Positions 44,163 through 52,947 of a stretch of DNA of 64,000 nucleotides are shown in pieces (the first letter of the stretch is position 1; every line of letters begins with the position of its first letter). Under the pieces are notes generated by a model, which was not told where the DNA came from, did no database searches, and was given only the letters and a program-made list of their open reading frames with translations. Origin of the DNA: Pseudoalteromonas shioyasakiensis (GTDB taxonomy: Bacteria; Pseudomonadota; Gammaproteobacteria; Enterobacterales; Alteromonadaceae); assembly GCA_013391845.1 (NCBI GenBank), contig CP058414.1, forward strand, positions 1,288,501 through 1,352,500. The letters run 5' to 3'. The translations under genes were made by a program, and so were the position numbers.

Positions 44163-45845
44163 ATGCAATCGGTCGTAATCGTGCTGCTCGGAATAGTCGG
44201 TATGTTGTTCGGATGGTTCTTTTATTCGAAATTCATCGCCGAAAAAATATTTAAAATGGATGATAATTTTATCACACCAGCTCATGAACTTGAGGATGGT
44301 GTGGATTATGTGCCAACCAACAAAGTTGTGTTATGGGGCCACCATTTCACCTCTGTTGCAGGTGCTGCGCCAATTGTTGGCCCTGCGATTGCCGTATATT
44401 GGGGCTGGGTGCCTGCGGTACTTTGGGTGGTATTTGGTACTATCTTTTTTGCTGGTGTTCACGACATGGGGGCTCTATGGGCCAGTGCGCGTAACAAAGG
44501 CAAATCAATGGGCGCTTTATCTGAAAGCGTAATCGGTAAACGCACCCGTGCGTTATTTATGATTGTGGTGTTTTTAGTGCTGCTGATGGTGAATGCGGTA
44601 TTCGGTGTGGTAATAGCCAAATCATTTGTATCACAGCCTAACGCGGTATTCCCTGCTTGGTCAGCGATTGTTGTGGCCTTAGTAATTGGCCAGTTGCTAC
44701 GCCGTAAAGTGTCCTTAATTCCGCTTTGTTTAATCGGTGTAGCGATTCTTTATTACACCATTTACCTTGGTAGTAGCATGCCGATTGCGTTACCTGATGA
44801 AATGTTCGGCTTAAGTGCTAATGCGAACTGGATCATTATCTTATTTATTTATGCGGCTATTGCTTCATTATTGCCGGTATGGATGCTGTTACAGCCACGT
44901 GACTTCATCAACGGTATGCAGTTATTAGTGGGATTAGTGCTGCTTTATGGTGCGGTATTTATTTCAATGCCTGATATCACAGCGCCTGCGTTTAATACCC
45001 AAACGGCGGTAGATACACCAAGTATTATTCCATTGCTATTCGTGACCATAGCCTGTGGTGCGGTATCTGGTTTCCACGGTATTGTGTCATCAGGTACTAG
45101 CTCTAAGCAGCTTAATAAAGAAACTGATGGTCGCTTTGTTGGTTACTTAGGTGCAGTAGGCGAAGGTATGCTTGCGCTTATTACATTGGTTGCAGTAAGT
45201 GGTGTTGCACTTGCGGTATCACCAGAAGAATGGCACGAAATATACAGTCACTTAGGTGCCGGTAGTGTGAGCGCCTTCATTAATGGTGGCGCTAACTTAA
45301 TTGAAAATGGTTGGGGTATCTCACAAGAAGTGGCATCAACCTTACTTGCTGTAATGGTTGTGTTGTTTGCGGGCACTACGATGGACTCTGGCGTGCGTCT
45401 GCAGCGTTATATCATCCAAGAGTGGGGCGATATTTATAATATCAGTATCATTCGTAACGGTATTGTAGCTACGCTAGTTGCAGTACTTAGCTGTTTATTA
45501 CTTGCCTTTGGTGCTGGTGGTGCTGACGGTAGCGGCGGTATGATCATTTGGCCGTTATTCGGTTCGACTAACCAAATCCTTGCAAGCTTAACCTTACTGG
45601 TTATCTCGGTAATGCTAATTAAAGCGAATCGTCCGGCTAAATACACCTTGATCCCAATGAGCTTCGTATTAGTTATGGCGTTCTTTGCTGGTGTTATCAA
45701 ACTTGGTGAATACTACCAACAAAGTAACTGGTTACTGGTGACACTTGATTTGTTAGTACTGGTAGTGAGTGTTCTGGTTATGCTTGAAGCTTGGTCTGTG
45801 ATTGTTAAACATCGTAAAGATTCAACACAGGTTACAGAGCAGTAA
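44163..45845 (+). CDS. CstA-family carbon-starvation/peptide transporter
   Basis: 560 residues with about 15-16 membrane helices. HHFTSVAGAAPIVGPAIAVYWGW and FAGVHDMGALWASARNKG are highly conserved CstA segments. It is shorter than E. coli CstA (about 700) and resembles the short CstA-like branch. CstA/BtsT proteins take up peptides or pyruvate during starvation. The ATG at 44163 has GAG-rich sequence six bases upstream; the ATG at 44157 directly abuts it. It precedes the M17 aminopeptidase, which suits peptide use. Confidence 0.9.
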   Translation: MQSVVIVLLGIVGMLFGWFFYSKFIAEKIFKMDDNFITPAHELEDGVDYVPTNKVVLWGHHFTSVAGAAPIVGPAIAVYWGWVPAVLWVVFGTIFFAGVHDMGALWASARNKGKSMGALSESVIGKRTRALFMIVVFLVLLMVNAVFGVVIAKSFVSQPNAVFPAWSAIVVALVIGQLLRRKVSLIPLCLIGVAILYYTIYLGSSMPIALPDEMFGLSANANWIIILFIYAAIASLLPVWMLLQPRDFINGMQLLVGLVLLYGAVFISMPDITAPAFNTQTAVDTPSIIPLLFVTIACGAVSGFHGIVSSGTSSKQLNKETDGRFVGYLGAVGEGMLALITLVAVSGVALAVSPEEWHEIYSHLGAGSVSAFINGGANLIENGWGISQEVASTLLAVMVVLFAGTTMDSGVRLQRYIIQEWGDIYNISIIRNGIVATLVAVLSCLLLAFGAGGADGSGGMIIWPLFGSTNQILASLTLLVISVMLIKANRPAKYTLIPMSFVLVMAFFAGVIKLGEYYQQSNWLLVTLDLLVLVVSVLVMLEAWSVIVKHRKDSTQVTEQ

Positions 45846-45852
45846 ACTTAGC

Positions 45853-45891
45853 TTGCCAGCCTTATAGTTAGCTATCTTACTTGGCTGGCAA
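45853..45891 (+). other. Hairpin between cstA-like and M17 genes
   Basis: TTGCCAGCC (45853-45861) and GGCTGGCAA (45883-45891) form a 9-bp stem with a 21-base loop. No T-run follows, so it may be an mRNA end-stabilising structure rather than a terminator. Confidence 0.5.
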
Positions 45892-45914
45892 TAGCGCTCT
45901 AAATCAATGATAAT

Positions 45915-45950
45915 AAGGTCCTATGTTTCTAACAGCAGGACCTTTTTTAT
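45915..45950 (+). terminator. Terminator-like hairpin directly ahead of the M17 start codon
   Basis: AAGGTCCT (45915-45922), loop of 14 bases, AGGACCTT (45937-45944), then TTTT and ATG at 45949. It has the form of an intrinsic terminator for the cstA-like gene. Yet the AGGA of its 3' arm is the only plausible Shine-Dalgarno for the peptidase, so it may act as an attenuator or translation switch. Confidence 0.65.
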
Positions 45951-47472
45951 GGCATACCCTCATGCAGTTGCAGCCCCTCAATTAGCGGATGCAGATCACG
46001 ATGCATTGATTATTATCGGTGATGATTTTTCTTCTTTAGCGGACGCAAGCTTAAGCCAAGCTATTAACACTCAACAAGCTGTAGACGCGCGTATTGGCAA
46101 ACAAGTTACATTACTTGTAATTGACTCTAAACGCGTTATTTTAGCGCCTACAGGCCCTCTAAACCGTGATTATGATGATGTACGTCGTTACTTTGACGCG
46201 GCAAAGCAAGGTGTACTAGAAGCGAAAGCATCGGGTAGCACTCAGCCTGCTATTTTACTTGCAAATGTAAATCAAGACAGCCGTTACAAGCATGCCCTTG
46301 AAGTGGCGTATTTAGGTGCTTGCCAAGCGCTGTGGCAACCTCTTGAAGCACGTGAGTTCCACGGTCAGGCGATTGAACCAATCAGCCAAATTAGCTTAGT
46401 GGGCGCAGATGACGCGATGAGCAAAGCCCTTAATGCCATTGCAGCAGGTCAATACGCTGCACGTGACTTATGTGGTACAGAACCTGAGCGTATGGCACCA
46501 CCTCGTTTTGCAGATTATTGCGTTGAGTTATTTGCAGGTAGTAAGGTGTCTGTAGAAGTGATTTCAGATATCAACACCATCGATAAAGATTACCCAATGA
46601 TGAGCACCGTAGCACGCGCATCTTACGCTGTTGAGCGTCATCACCCAAGAGTTGTAAAACTAGAGTATGTTCCTGAAGGCGACGTTGAGCGCACCTTAAT
46701 GTTTGTTGGTAAAGGTTTAGTTTACGATACCGGTGGTGCAGACCTTAAAGTGGGTGGCTTTATGGCAGGTATGAGCCGCGATAAAGGCGGTGCAGCTTCG
46801 GTTGCAGGTTTTATGAAATCAGTGGCTGACTTTGCTCCTAAAGGCGTAAAAGTAATTGCTTACTTAGCCGTAGTTCGTAACTCAATTGGTTCTGATTGTT
46901 TCGTACCGGATGAAATCATTACCAGCCGTGAAGGTGTTCGTGTTCGTATCGGTAACACAGATGCTGAAGGTCGTTTAGCAATGGGCGACTTACTAAGCGA
47001 AATGAAAGATCGCGCCCTAAACGAAGTGAACCCTGAGCTATTCACTGTTGCAACTCTAACAGGCCACGCAGCACGTGCTATGGGCCCTTACAGTGCGTAT
47101 GTTGAAAATGGTCCTGCTCGTGCAGCTAAAATTTCTCGTCAAATTGCTGACCTAGGCGATTTATGGGCTGATGGTGCAGAAGTATCACGCAGCCGTCGTG
47201 AAGATTATGACTTCATTCGCCCTCGCACGTTAGCTGACGATGTATTATCAAGTAACAATGCAGCTTCTGCAGTGACAGCTCGTGGTCACCAATTCCCAAT
47301 GGCATTCTTAGCGATTGTCGGTGGTTTAGATAAACATGGCACTGAATCAGCACAACCATTACCGTATGTTCATATGGACATCGCAGGCAGTGGTGTAGAA
47401 GGCGGTGATTGGCAACATGGTAAGCCTACCGCAGCAACAGTAAGCAGCTTATTCGCTCGTTATTGTTTATAA
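45949..47472 (+). CDS. M17-family leucyl aminopeptidase (NPEPL1-like branch)
   Basis: 507 residues, cytoplasmic. The family signature NTDAEGRLAMGD is intact, and the metal ligands lie in VGKGLVYDTGGADLKVGG and MSRDKGGAA. Compared with E. coli PepA the DTGG/DKGG form and the VRNSIGSD loop (PepA has AENMPSG) are closer to the animal NPEPL1 branch. It should release N-terminal amino acids from peptides. The ATG at 45949 is preferred. ATG at 45907 would put the hairpin inside the gene and has no ribosome-binding site. Confidence 0.9.
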   Translation: MAYPHAVAAPQLADADHDALIIIGDDFSSLADASLSQAINTQQAVDARIGKQVTLLVIDSKRVILAPTGPLNRDYDDVRRYFDAAKQGVLEAKASGSTQPAILLANVNQDSRYKHALEVAYLGACQALWQPLEAREFHGQAIEPISQISLVGADDAMSKALNAIAAGQYAARDLCGTEPERMAPPRFADYCVELFAGSKVSVEVISDINTIDKDYPMMSTVARASYAVERHHPRVVKLEYVPEGDVERTLMFVGKGLVYDTGGADLKVGGFMAGMSRDKGGAASVAGFMKSVADFAPKGVKVIAYLAVVRNSIGSDCFVPDEIITSREGVRVRIGNTDAEGRLAMGDLLSEMKDRALNEVNPELFTVATLTGHAARAMGPYSAYVENGPARAAKISRQIADLGDLWADGAEVSRSRREDYDFIRPRTLADDVLSSNNAASAVTARGHQFPMAFLAIVGGLDKHGTESAQPLPYVHMDIAGSGVEGGDWQHGKPTAATVSSLFARYCL

Positions 47473-47491
47473 GCTAAAAGCTATAAGTTTG

Positions 47492-47524
47492 AAAAGCCCC
47501 GCACAGCTGTGCGGGGCTTTTTTT
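47492..47524. terminator. Strong bidirectional terminator after the M17 gene
   Basis: A 30-bp perfect palindrome centred at 47506/47507 (arms AAAAGCCCCGCACAG and CTGTGCGGGGCTTTT), then four more T. Serves both convergent genes. Confidence 0.95.
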
Positions 47525-47530
47525 GTGGTG

Positions 47531-49168
47531 TTAGTCGAGCTTGAAACGGTTAACGACATCACTTAACGCTTGTGAGCTTTGCTTTAAGTTTTCACTGGCG
47601 TTTGAAAGCCCTTCGGTATTCGACAGTGATTGCTCAGTTGATTGCGAAAGCTCATTAATCCGTAAATTAACCTCATCTGCGGCGCTGGTTTGTTGCTCGG
47701 TAGCGCGGGCGATTTGGCTGTTCATATCTTTGATAATAGTGACAAGTCGCTCAATCTCACTCAGTGAACTATTTGCTTCACCTGCCTGTGAAACGGTTTC
47801 GCTTGATAATTGTTGGCTTGCCGATACAGCATCAACAGCAGCTTGTGCGCCGGTTTGTAGTTTACTGATCATGGCTTGAATTTCGTCAGTACTTTTACCT
47901 GTGCGACTTGCTAATGTACGTACTTCGTCAGCTACAACAGCAAAGCCTCGACCTTGCTCGCCAGCACGTGCTGCTTCAATGGCTGCATTGAGTGCCAGTA
48001 AGTTGGTTTGCTCTGCAATGCTGCGGATAACATCAAGTACTGAGCCTATGTTGTTACTCTCTGCAGCGAGGTCGGCTGTTACCTTACTAACTTGTTCAAT
48101 ATTATGCGACAGGGTCTCAATGGCGGTAATGGTCTTGTTAAGAACCTGCTTACCCGCTTCTGCATTTTGCGCGGCTTCATTAGCGGCATGCTCAGCTTGA
48201 TCGGCATTTTGACTGACATCGTGAATTTGATGAGTCATTTGTTCCATTGCGGTTGCTACTTGAGTCGAGCTGTCGTTTTGTAGCTCAATAAAAGAGTGAT
48301 TTGTTTTACTGGCATCATCAACGCTATGGGCAAACTGATTTACTTGATCTGCATTGTGGGCAACATGTTTCAGTGACTCACGCATTTTTGCGGTGTACAA
48401 ATTAAAGTAGCGCGATAAACGAGATACTTCATCATTGCCATTTTCATCAAGCTTTTGGGTTAAGTCGCCTTCACCTTGTGATATGTCTTTCATCATGTCG
48501 GCAGCAAGTTGTGTCGGTCGAAGAATGCTATTGGCAATTAGGTAGCTTAGCGCAACTAGTAGGGCAATGATCACTAGCGCGGTAATAATCACATGATTAC
48601 GTAGCGAAGAGAATGCCTCTTCAATGGTATCGATGTAGACACCAGAGCCTACAATCCATTGCCATTTATCAAAGCCTTTTACGTAGGCAATTTTATCAAC
48701 TGGCTCGTCTTTACCTGGCTTTGGCCATTTATAGGGAATAAAACCTTCACCTTGTTTTTTGACAATATTAACCATGTTGACAAATAACGGCACGCCGTCT
48801 GGATCTTTACTGCCGGCTAGTGATTTACCATTTAATTCGGGCTTAAATGGGTGCATGACCATAACGGGTTGATAATCATTAATCCAAAAGTAATTGTTAT
48901 CGTCGTAACGAAGTGCAGAAATTGTTTCGAGGGCTGCTTGTTTGGCTTGTTGTTCACTCAGCTTACCTTGCTCGAATAAAGCATAGTTATGCTCGATAAT
49001 AGAGTGAGCAGACTCAACAAGGTTTTTGGTTTTTATGTATTGCTCTTGTTTTAGCGAGCTAAACTGCTGCATCAAACTTGAGACACTCAAAAATATTAAA
49101 CCTATCACTACCACACTCACTAACATGGCGAGGCGCTGAAAGATCGTAAAACGGCGTAAGTAATTCAT
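47531..49168 (-). CDS. Methyl-accepting chemotaxis protein with sCache_2 sensor
   Basis: 545 residues. Membrane helix at about 12-33; a periplasmic sCache_2 domain (about 38-185; [17 protein letters not shown] and [12 protein letters not shown] are typical); second helix at about 190-212; HAMP linker; and a long cytoplasmic signalling tip with [25 protein letters not shown]. This domain often senses pyruvate, lactate or other short acids. No CheR-tethering pentapeptide is visible at the C-terminus. It is a single gene. Confidence 0.93.
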   Translation of the reverse strand: MNYLRRFTIFQRLAMLVSVVVIGLIFLSVSSLMQQFSSLKQEQYIKTKNLVESAHSIIEHNYALFEQGKLSEQQAKQAALETISALRYDDNNYFWINDYQPVMVMHPFKPELNGKSLAGSKDPDGVPLFVNMVNIVKKQGEGFIPYKWPKPGKDEPVDKIAYVKGFDKWQWIVGSGVYIDTIEEAFSSLRNHVIITALVIIALLVALSYLIANSILRPTQLAADMMKDISQGEGDLTQKLDENGNDEVSRLSRYFNLYTAKMRESLKHVAHNADQVNQFAHSVDDASKTNHSFIELQNDSSTQVATAMEQMTHQIHDVSQNADQAEHAANEAAQNAEAGKQVLNKTITAIETLSHNIEQVSKVTADLAAESNNIGSVLDVIRSIAEQTNLLALNAAIEAARAGEQGRGFAVVADEVRTLASRTGKSTDEIQAMISKLQTGAQAAVDAVSASQQLSSETVSQAGEANSSLSEIERLVTIIKDMNSQIARATEQQTSAADEVNLRINELSQSTEQSLSNTEGLSNASENLKQSSQALSDVVNRFKLD

Positions 49169-49264
49169 GTGTATTCCTTCGTCATGCTCTTAAGAGCAAT
49201 GTATTAAGCGTAGCCAAAATAGGTCGAAAATCTAGTTAAATAGTAGAATACATTGAGACAAAAA

Positions 49265-49290
49265 AAAGGCTGATTTAACAATCAGCCTTT
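49265..49290 (-). terminator. Terminator after DPP IV
   Basis: AAAGGCTGATT-taac-AATCAGCCTTT, read on the minus strand with a run of seven T after it. It lies 28 bases downstream of the DPP IV stop. Confidence 0.92.
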
Positions 49291-49317
49291 AGTCTAAGTT
49301 ACCGAAATTAAAAGTGA

Positions 49318-51543
49318 TTACTCAACGTTAAAGTGTCGGTTAAAGAAACTTGTGATAGTTTGGTGTAAGTGCGTTTGTACGCTTTTGCCACGTAAACTGT
49401 GTTTTGAGCCTGGGTAAGTCATCATTTCGAACTGCTTTTCTTGATCTTGCAGTTGTTTGAATAACTTAGTGGCATGAGTGAATAACACGTTATCATCAGC
49501 CATCCCGTGATAAATCATCAGCGGGCCTTTTAAACCTTCAGCATAAGGGAAAACAGCACTTGCTTCGTAACCTTTAGCATTCGTTGCAGGGTGACCTACA
49601 TAACGCTCTGTGTAGTGAGTGTCGTAGAGTGCCCAATCAGTTACTGGCGCTCCAGAAACACCCGCTTTGAAGTAATCGCCCGCTTTAAACATGGTCATAA
49701 GCGCCATGTAACCACCGTAGCTGTGGCCATAAATGCCAATACGCTCAGGATCAACGTAATCAAGGGTACGTAAAAACTCAACGCCTTTGATTTGATCTGC
49801 TACTTCTGCAACACCTAAATGTTTATAAATTACGTCTTCAAACTTTTTACCACGGTTGTATGAACCACGGTTATCAAGTTGGAAAATAACATAGCCTTGT
49901 TGTGCCATGTACTGGAAGTACAAGTTTTTACTACGCCAGCTGTTCGTTACACGTTGGGCATGAGGACCGCCGTAAACGTTAACAATAACCGGGTGCTTTT
50001 TACCATCTTGGTAATTAGTTGGCTTGAATAAACGATAATGCATGATTTGCCCGTCTTCAGCCGTTAACGTGCCGTACTCTGGAGTGATTAAATCAGCTAG
50101 GTAAGGCGTTAATGGGTGTGATTTATCTAACTTGTTTTCTTCAAGCCAAGTGATAAATTCGCCATTAATTTTACGTAATGCCGCAGAGCCAGGCTTATTC
50201 ACTGATGAGCTGTTATCGATAAAGGTTTTGTTATCTTTAGCAATTACTACATTGTGGTAAGCACCAAGCTCAGTTACGCGTTTAATTTCGCCTTTTTTGA
50301 ATAGCGGTACGCTGTAAAGGTGGCTCTCGAGAGCTGTGTCTTTACGACCCGCAAAATAAACGATGCCTTTTTTCTCGTCGATACCTTTTAAGCTATCAAC
50401 TACCCATTCACCTTGGGTGATTTGACGGATCATTTCACCGTTTGTGCGATATAAATAAAGGTGTTTAAAACCGTCGCGCTCAGATGCCCAAACAAAATGT
50501 TTTTTATCGTTTAAGAACTGCAAATCAAAGTGCAGGTTAATCCAAGTATCGCTGGTTTCTTTTAGGGCAACTGTTTGCTTTTTAGTTTCGCTATTATAAA
50601 AACGCAATTCTAAGTTATGTTGCGAGCGGTCTTGCCACTGGTAAGAAAGCGTTTTGTTATCCTTTAACCATTTAGCTCTGGCAATATAAATATCTTGCTC
50701 GTCGCCTAAATCAACCCAGTCGGTTTTTTGATTGTTGATGCTCACAACACCTAACTGGATTTTAACGTTGTCGGTACCAGTAAACGGGTAGCGTTGGTTG
50801 AAAAGCTTTACTTCATCAGCGTAAATTTCATTACGAATAGCTTCTTTTACTGGGCTCTCATCAACACGGGTATAAGCGATTTTAGATTCATCACCTGACC
50901 ACCAGTAGCCAGTCATACGGCCCATTTCTTCTTGCGCAACAAACTCGGCCATACCATTTTTAATTACGCCGCCGCCATCTTTACTTAATTGGATTTCTTG
51001 ACCCGTCTTTAAGTTAAGAGCGTACAGGTTTTGCTCACGAATAAATGACACATAGTGCCCTTTTGGTGAGAAACGCGCATCGGTTTCAAATGCTTCTGTG
51101 TCCGTTAATTTACGGCTTTTAGCTGAATTAAGCTCATAATAGTAAAGGTCGCCATTAAGCGGGAATAAAAGCGCTTTACCATCTTTTGACCATTTATATT
51201 CTAAAATCCCTTTGCCAAAAATACGCTGGCGCTCACGACGTGCTTTTTCTTCGTCAGATAAGTTTTCAGGGCCAGAAAATAGTGCTGCAGAATCAACTAA
51301 TAGGCGGTTTTTGTTATCTTTTAAATTGTACTCCCATAAGTCGTAGCGGTTGTAATCATCCGTTTTACCTTGCAGGTAAGTTACACGACTGCCGTCTGGA
51401 GAAAATTTAAGTTGTACAGGGGCTTTGCCTGCTAAGCTTGGATCGTCAAAAATACGTTCAAGAGTGAGGGGGTCAGCGGTCACACTGAATGCTGTTGCCA
51501 CGACTGGCAAAGCAAGTGAGAGAGATTTAATTTTTTTTAGCAC
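49318..51543 (-). CDS. Dipeptidyl peptidase IV (S9B family)
   Basis: 741 residues. Signal peptide MLKKIKSLSLALPVVATAFSVTA, an N-terminal eight-bladed propeller (with the EExGRMTGYWWSGDESKIAYTRVDE-type substrate glutamates: QEEMGRMTGYWW), then an alpha/beta-hydrolase domain. Nucleophile Ser is in GHSYGGYMAL, the Asp in MADDNVLF and the His in PGSKHSL. Removes Xaa-Pro dipeptides in the periplasm or outside. It begins with GTG behind AAGG. It suits a protein-degrading marine life style with the DPP III-like and M17 peptidases nearby. Confidence 0.94.
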   Translation of the reverse strand: MLKKIKSLSLALPVVATAFSVTADPLTLERIFDDPSLAGKAPVQLKFSPDGSRVTYLQGKTDDYNRYDLWEYNLKDNKNRLLVDSAALFSGPENLSDEEKARRERQRIFGKGILEYKWSKDGKALLFPLNGDLYYYELNSAKSRKLTDTEAFETDARFSPKGHYVSFIREQNLYALNLKTGQEIQLSKDGGGVIKNGMAEFVAQEEMGRMTGYWWSGDESKIAYTRVDESPVKEAIRNEIYADEVKLFNQRYPFTGTDNVKIQLGVVSINNQKTDWVDLGDEQDIYIARAKWLKDNKTLSYQWQDRSQHNLELRFYNSETKKQTVALKETSDTWINLHFDLQFLNDKKHFVWASERDGFKHLYLYRTNGEMIRQITQGEWVVDSLKGIDEKKGIVYFAGRKDTALESHLYSVPLFKKGEIKRVTELGAYHNVVIAKDNKTFIDNSSSVNKPGSAALRKINGEFITWLEENKLDKSHPLTPYLADLITPEYGTLTAEDGQIMHYRLFKPTNYQDGKKHPVIVNVYGGPHAQRVTNSWRSKNLYFQYMAQQGYVIFQLDNRGSYNRGKKFEDVIYKHLGVAEVADQIKGVEFLRTLDYVDPERIGIYGHSYGGYMALMTMFKAGDYFKAGVSGAPVTDWALYDTHYTERYVGHPATNAKGYEASAVFPYAEGLKGPLMIYHGMADDNVLFTHATKLFKQLQDQEKQFEMMTYPGSKHSLRGKSVQTHLHQTITSFFNRHFNVE

Positions 51544-51655
51544 AGGAGTACCTTCGCTCGAATAAAAACTGCAACGATGGTAATGGTAAGCTTAGTCAAC
51601 TGCAACAAAATGCTATAAAGTAGGGTATGTTTACCCAATATCAAAGGATTTATTG

Positions 51656-52060
51656 ATGAAAAATACTGACACGCCGTTTTCTTTGGCCCCAGAATTACAA
51701 CGCGACTGCATCGAACTTGCTGATTGGCCACTGTGTAAAGTATTGCTGATGAATGATAGCCAATACCCTTGGTTTATTTTAGTGCCAAGAGTCGCTGGTG
51801 TTAAAGAAATTATTGATCTTTCTGAAGAACTACAAATTACCTTATTACAAGAATCGGGCAAACTCAGTAAACTATTACAACAGGTATTCAACCCAGACAA
51901 ACTAAATGTGGCGGCATTGGGTAACATGGTGCCGCAATTACATGTTCATCATATTGCACGTTTTACAGCCGATGCGGCTTGGCCAACACCAGTTTGGGGA
52001 AAATTACCCGCAGTGCCTTACACTGATGAACAAATTTCCGCATTAAAAGCGCATTTTTAA
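51656..52060 (+). CDS. HIT-domain protein
   Basis: 134 residues. The C-terminal histidine motif LHVHHIARF has the HIT form with the catalytic central His, and PWFILVPRVAG is the usual N-terminal strand pair. Proteins of this sort hydrolyse AMP-linked or diadenosine compounds. AAAGGA precedes the ATG at 51656; the TTG at 51653 is not needed. Confidence 0.9.
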   Translation: MKNTDTPFSLAPELQRDCIELADWPLCKVLLMNDSQYPWFILVPRVAGVKEIIDLSEELQITLLQESGKLSKLLQQVFNPDKLNVAALGNMVPQLHVHHIARFTADAAWPTPVWGKLPAVPYTDEQISALKAHF

Positions 52061-52123
52061 ACTATTTGTTCTAGTAAGATTGGACTAAGCTAAATGAGTG
52101 ATGCGTAAAGGGGTACAGAATAA

Positions 52124-52873
52124 ATGAAACACACAGTGTTTGCCATGTTGCTTATTCTGAGCTCTTTTTCGTGTTTAGCAAAAAGCTATTACTTTGTTGG
52201 TAGTCATTTTCCTGCGATTTTAGAACAAGATCAGCAGGGCACAGTGGTTGGCTTAGGTGCCGATATTGCCCACGAAATTTGCAGGCGTTTAGGGCACGAG
52301 TTGGTTATCGATATCATGCCACTAAAACGCGCTTTAAAAATGGTAGAGCAAGGTCAAGCTGATGCCATTATAGGTCCTTACAAATCTATTATACGTCAGC
52401 AGTATATGCAATTTAGTGACTTACCTTTTTACGAAGACCCGATTGTTTTATATACCAAAAAGAACAATGATGTGACTTGGGTTGGAAACTTTGCCAGTTT
52501 ACGAAAAGATATTATTGGTACCATTCGAGGTTGGAACTATGGTCCTGAATTTAAACGTAACGAGGCAAATTTATCGCTATCTGAAGTGGGTAATGTGCGG
52601 GCTAGTTTTTTACAGTTGATGCATAACCGAGTTGATTTAATACTTACCCATCCTCGCGCAGCAATGCCTGTGATCGAAAGCTTAGGTATCGATGATAAAG
52701 TCATAATGTTATCGCCGCCGGTGACGGTTAATCAGGGCTACTACGGCTTTAGTAAGCAACGCGAACTCGATGAATTTATTGAAGCTTTTAATACTGAGTT
52801 TCAAAAGATGCTGATCAACGGGGATATTGTAGAGCTAAACTCCAAATATGGTTTGAACTTCATCGCACACTAG
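52124..52873 (+). CDS. Periplasmic solute-binding protein homologue (SBP_bac_3 fold)
   Basis: 249 residues. Signal peptide MKHTVFAMLLILSSFSCLA, then a two-lobed amino-acid-binding fold (VVGLGADIAHEICRRLGHELVIDIMPLKRALKMVEQGQADAIIGPYKS in segments). No ABC transporter is next door, so it may be an orphan sensor or transport component. Unrelated in position to the larger homologue at 31810. Confidence 0.85.
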   Translation: MKHTVFAMLLILSSFSCLAKSYYFVGSHFPAILEQDQQGTVVGLGADIAHEICRRLGHELVIDIMPLKRALKMVEQGQADAIIGPYKSIIRQQYMQFSDLPFYEDPIVLYTKKNNDVTWVGNFASLRKDIIGTIRGWNYGPEFKRNEANLSLSEVGNVRASFLQLMHNRVDLILTHPRAAMPVIESLGIDDKVIMLSPPVTVNQGYYGFSKQRELDEFIEAFNTEFQKMLINGDIVELNSKYGLNFIAH

Positions 52874-52900
52874 TCGTGTTTTACTAGGGGTCAGGCAATA

Positions 52901-52926
52901 AAAAACGCTGCAATTGCAGCGTTTTT
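52901..52926. terminator. Bidirectional terminator after the binding-protein gene
   Basis: Palindrome AAAAACGCTGCAA / TTGCAGCGTTTTT with flanking A and T runs. It separates convergent genes ending at 52873 and 52948. Confidence 0.93.
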
Positions 52927-52947
52927 AATATTAAAGAAGCATTAACC

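Noticed and set aside
47541..48283. Three overlapping plus-strand frames within the chemoreceptor gene
   Set aside because: They mirror the repetitive coiled-coil coding of the chemoreceptor signalling tip and contain no independent start signal.
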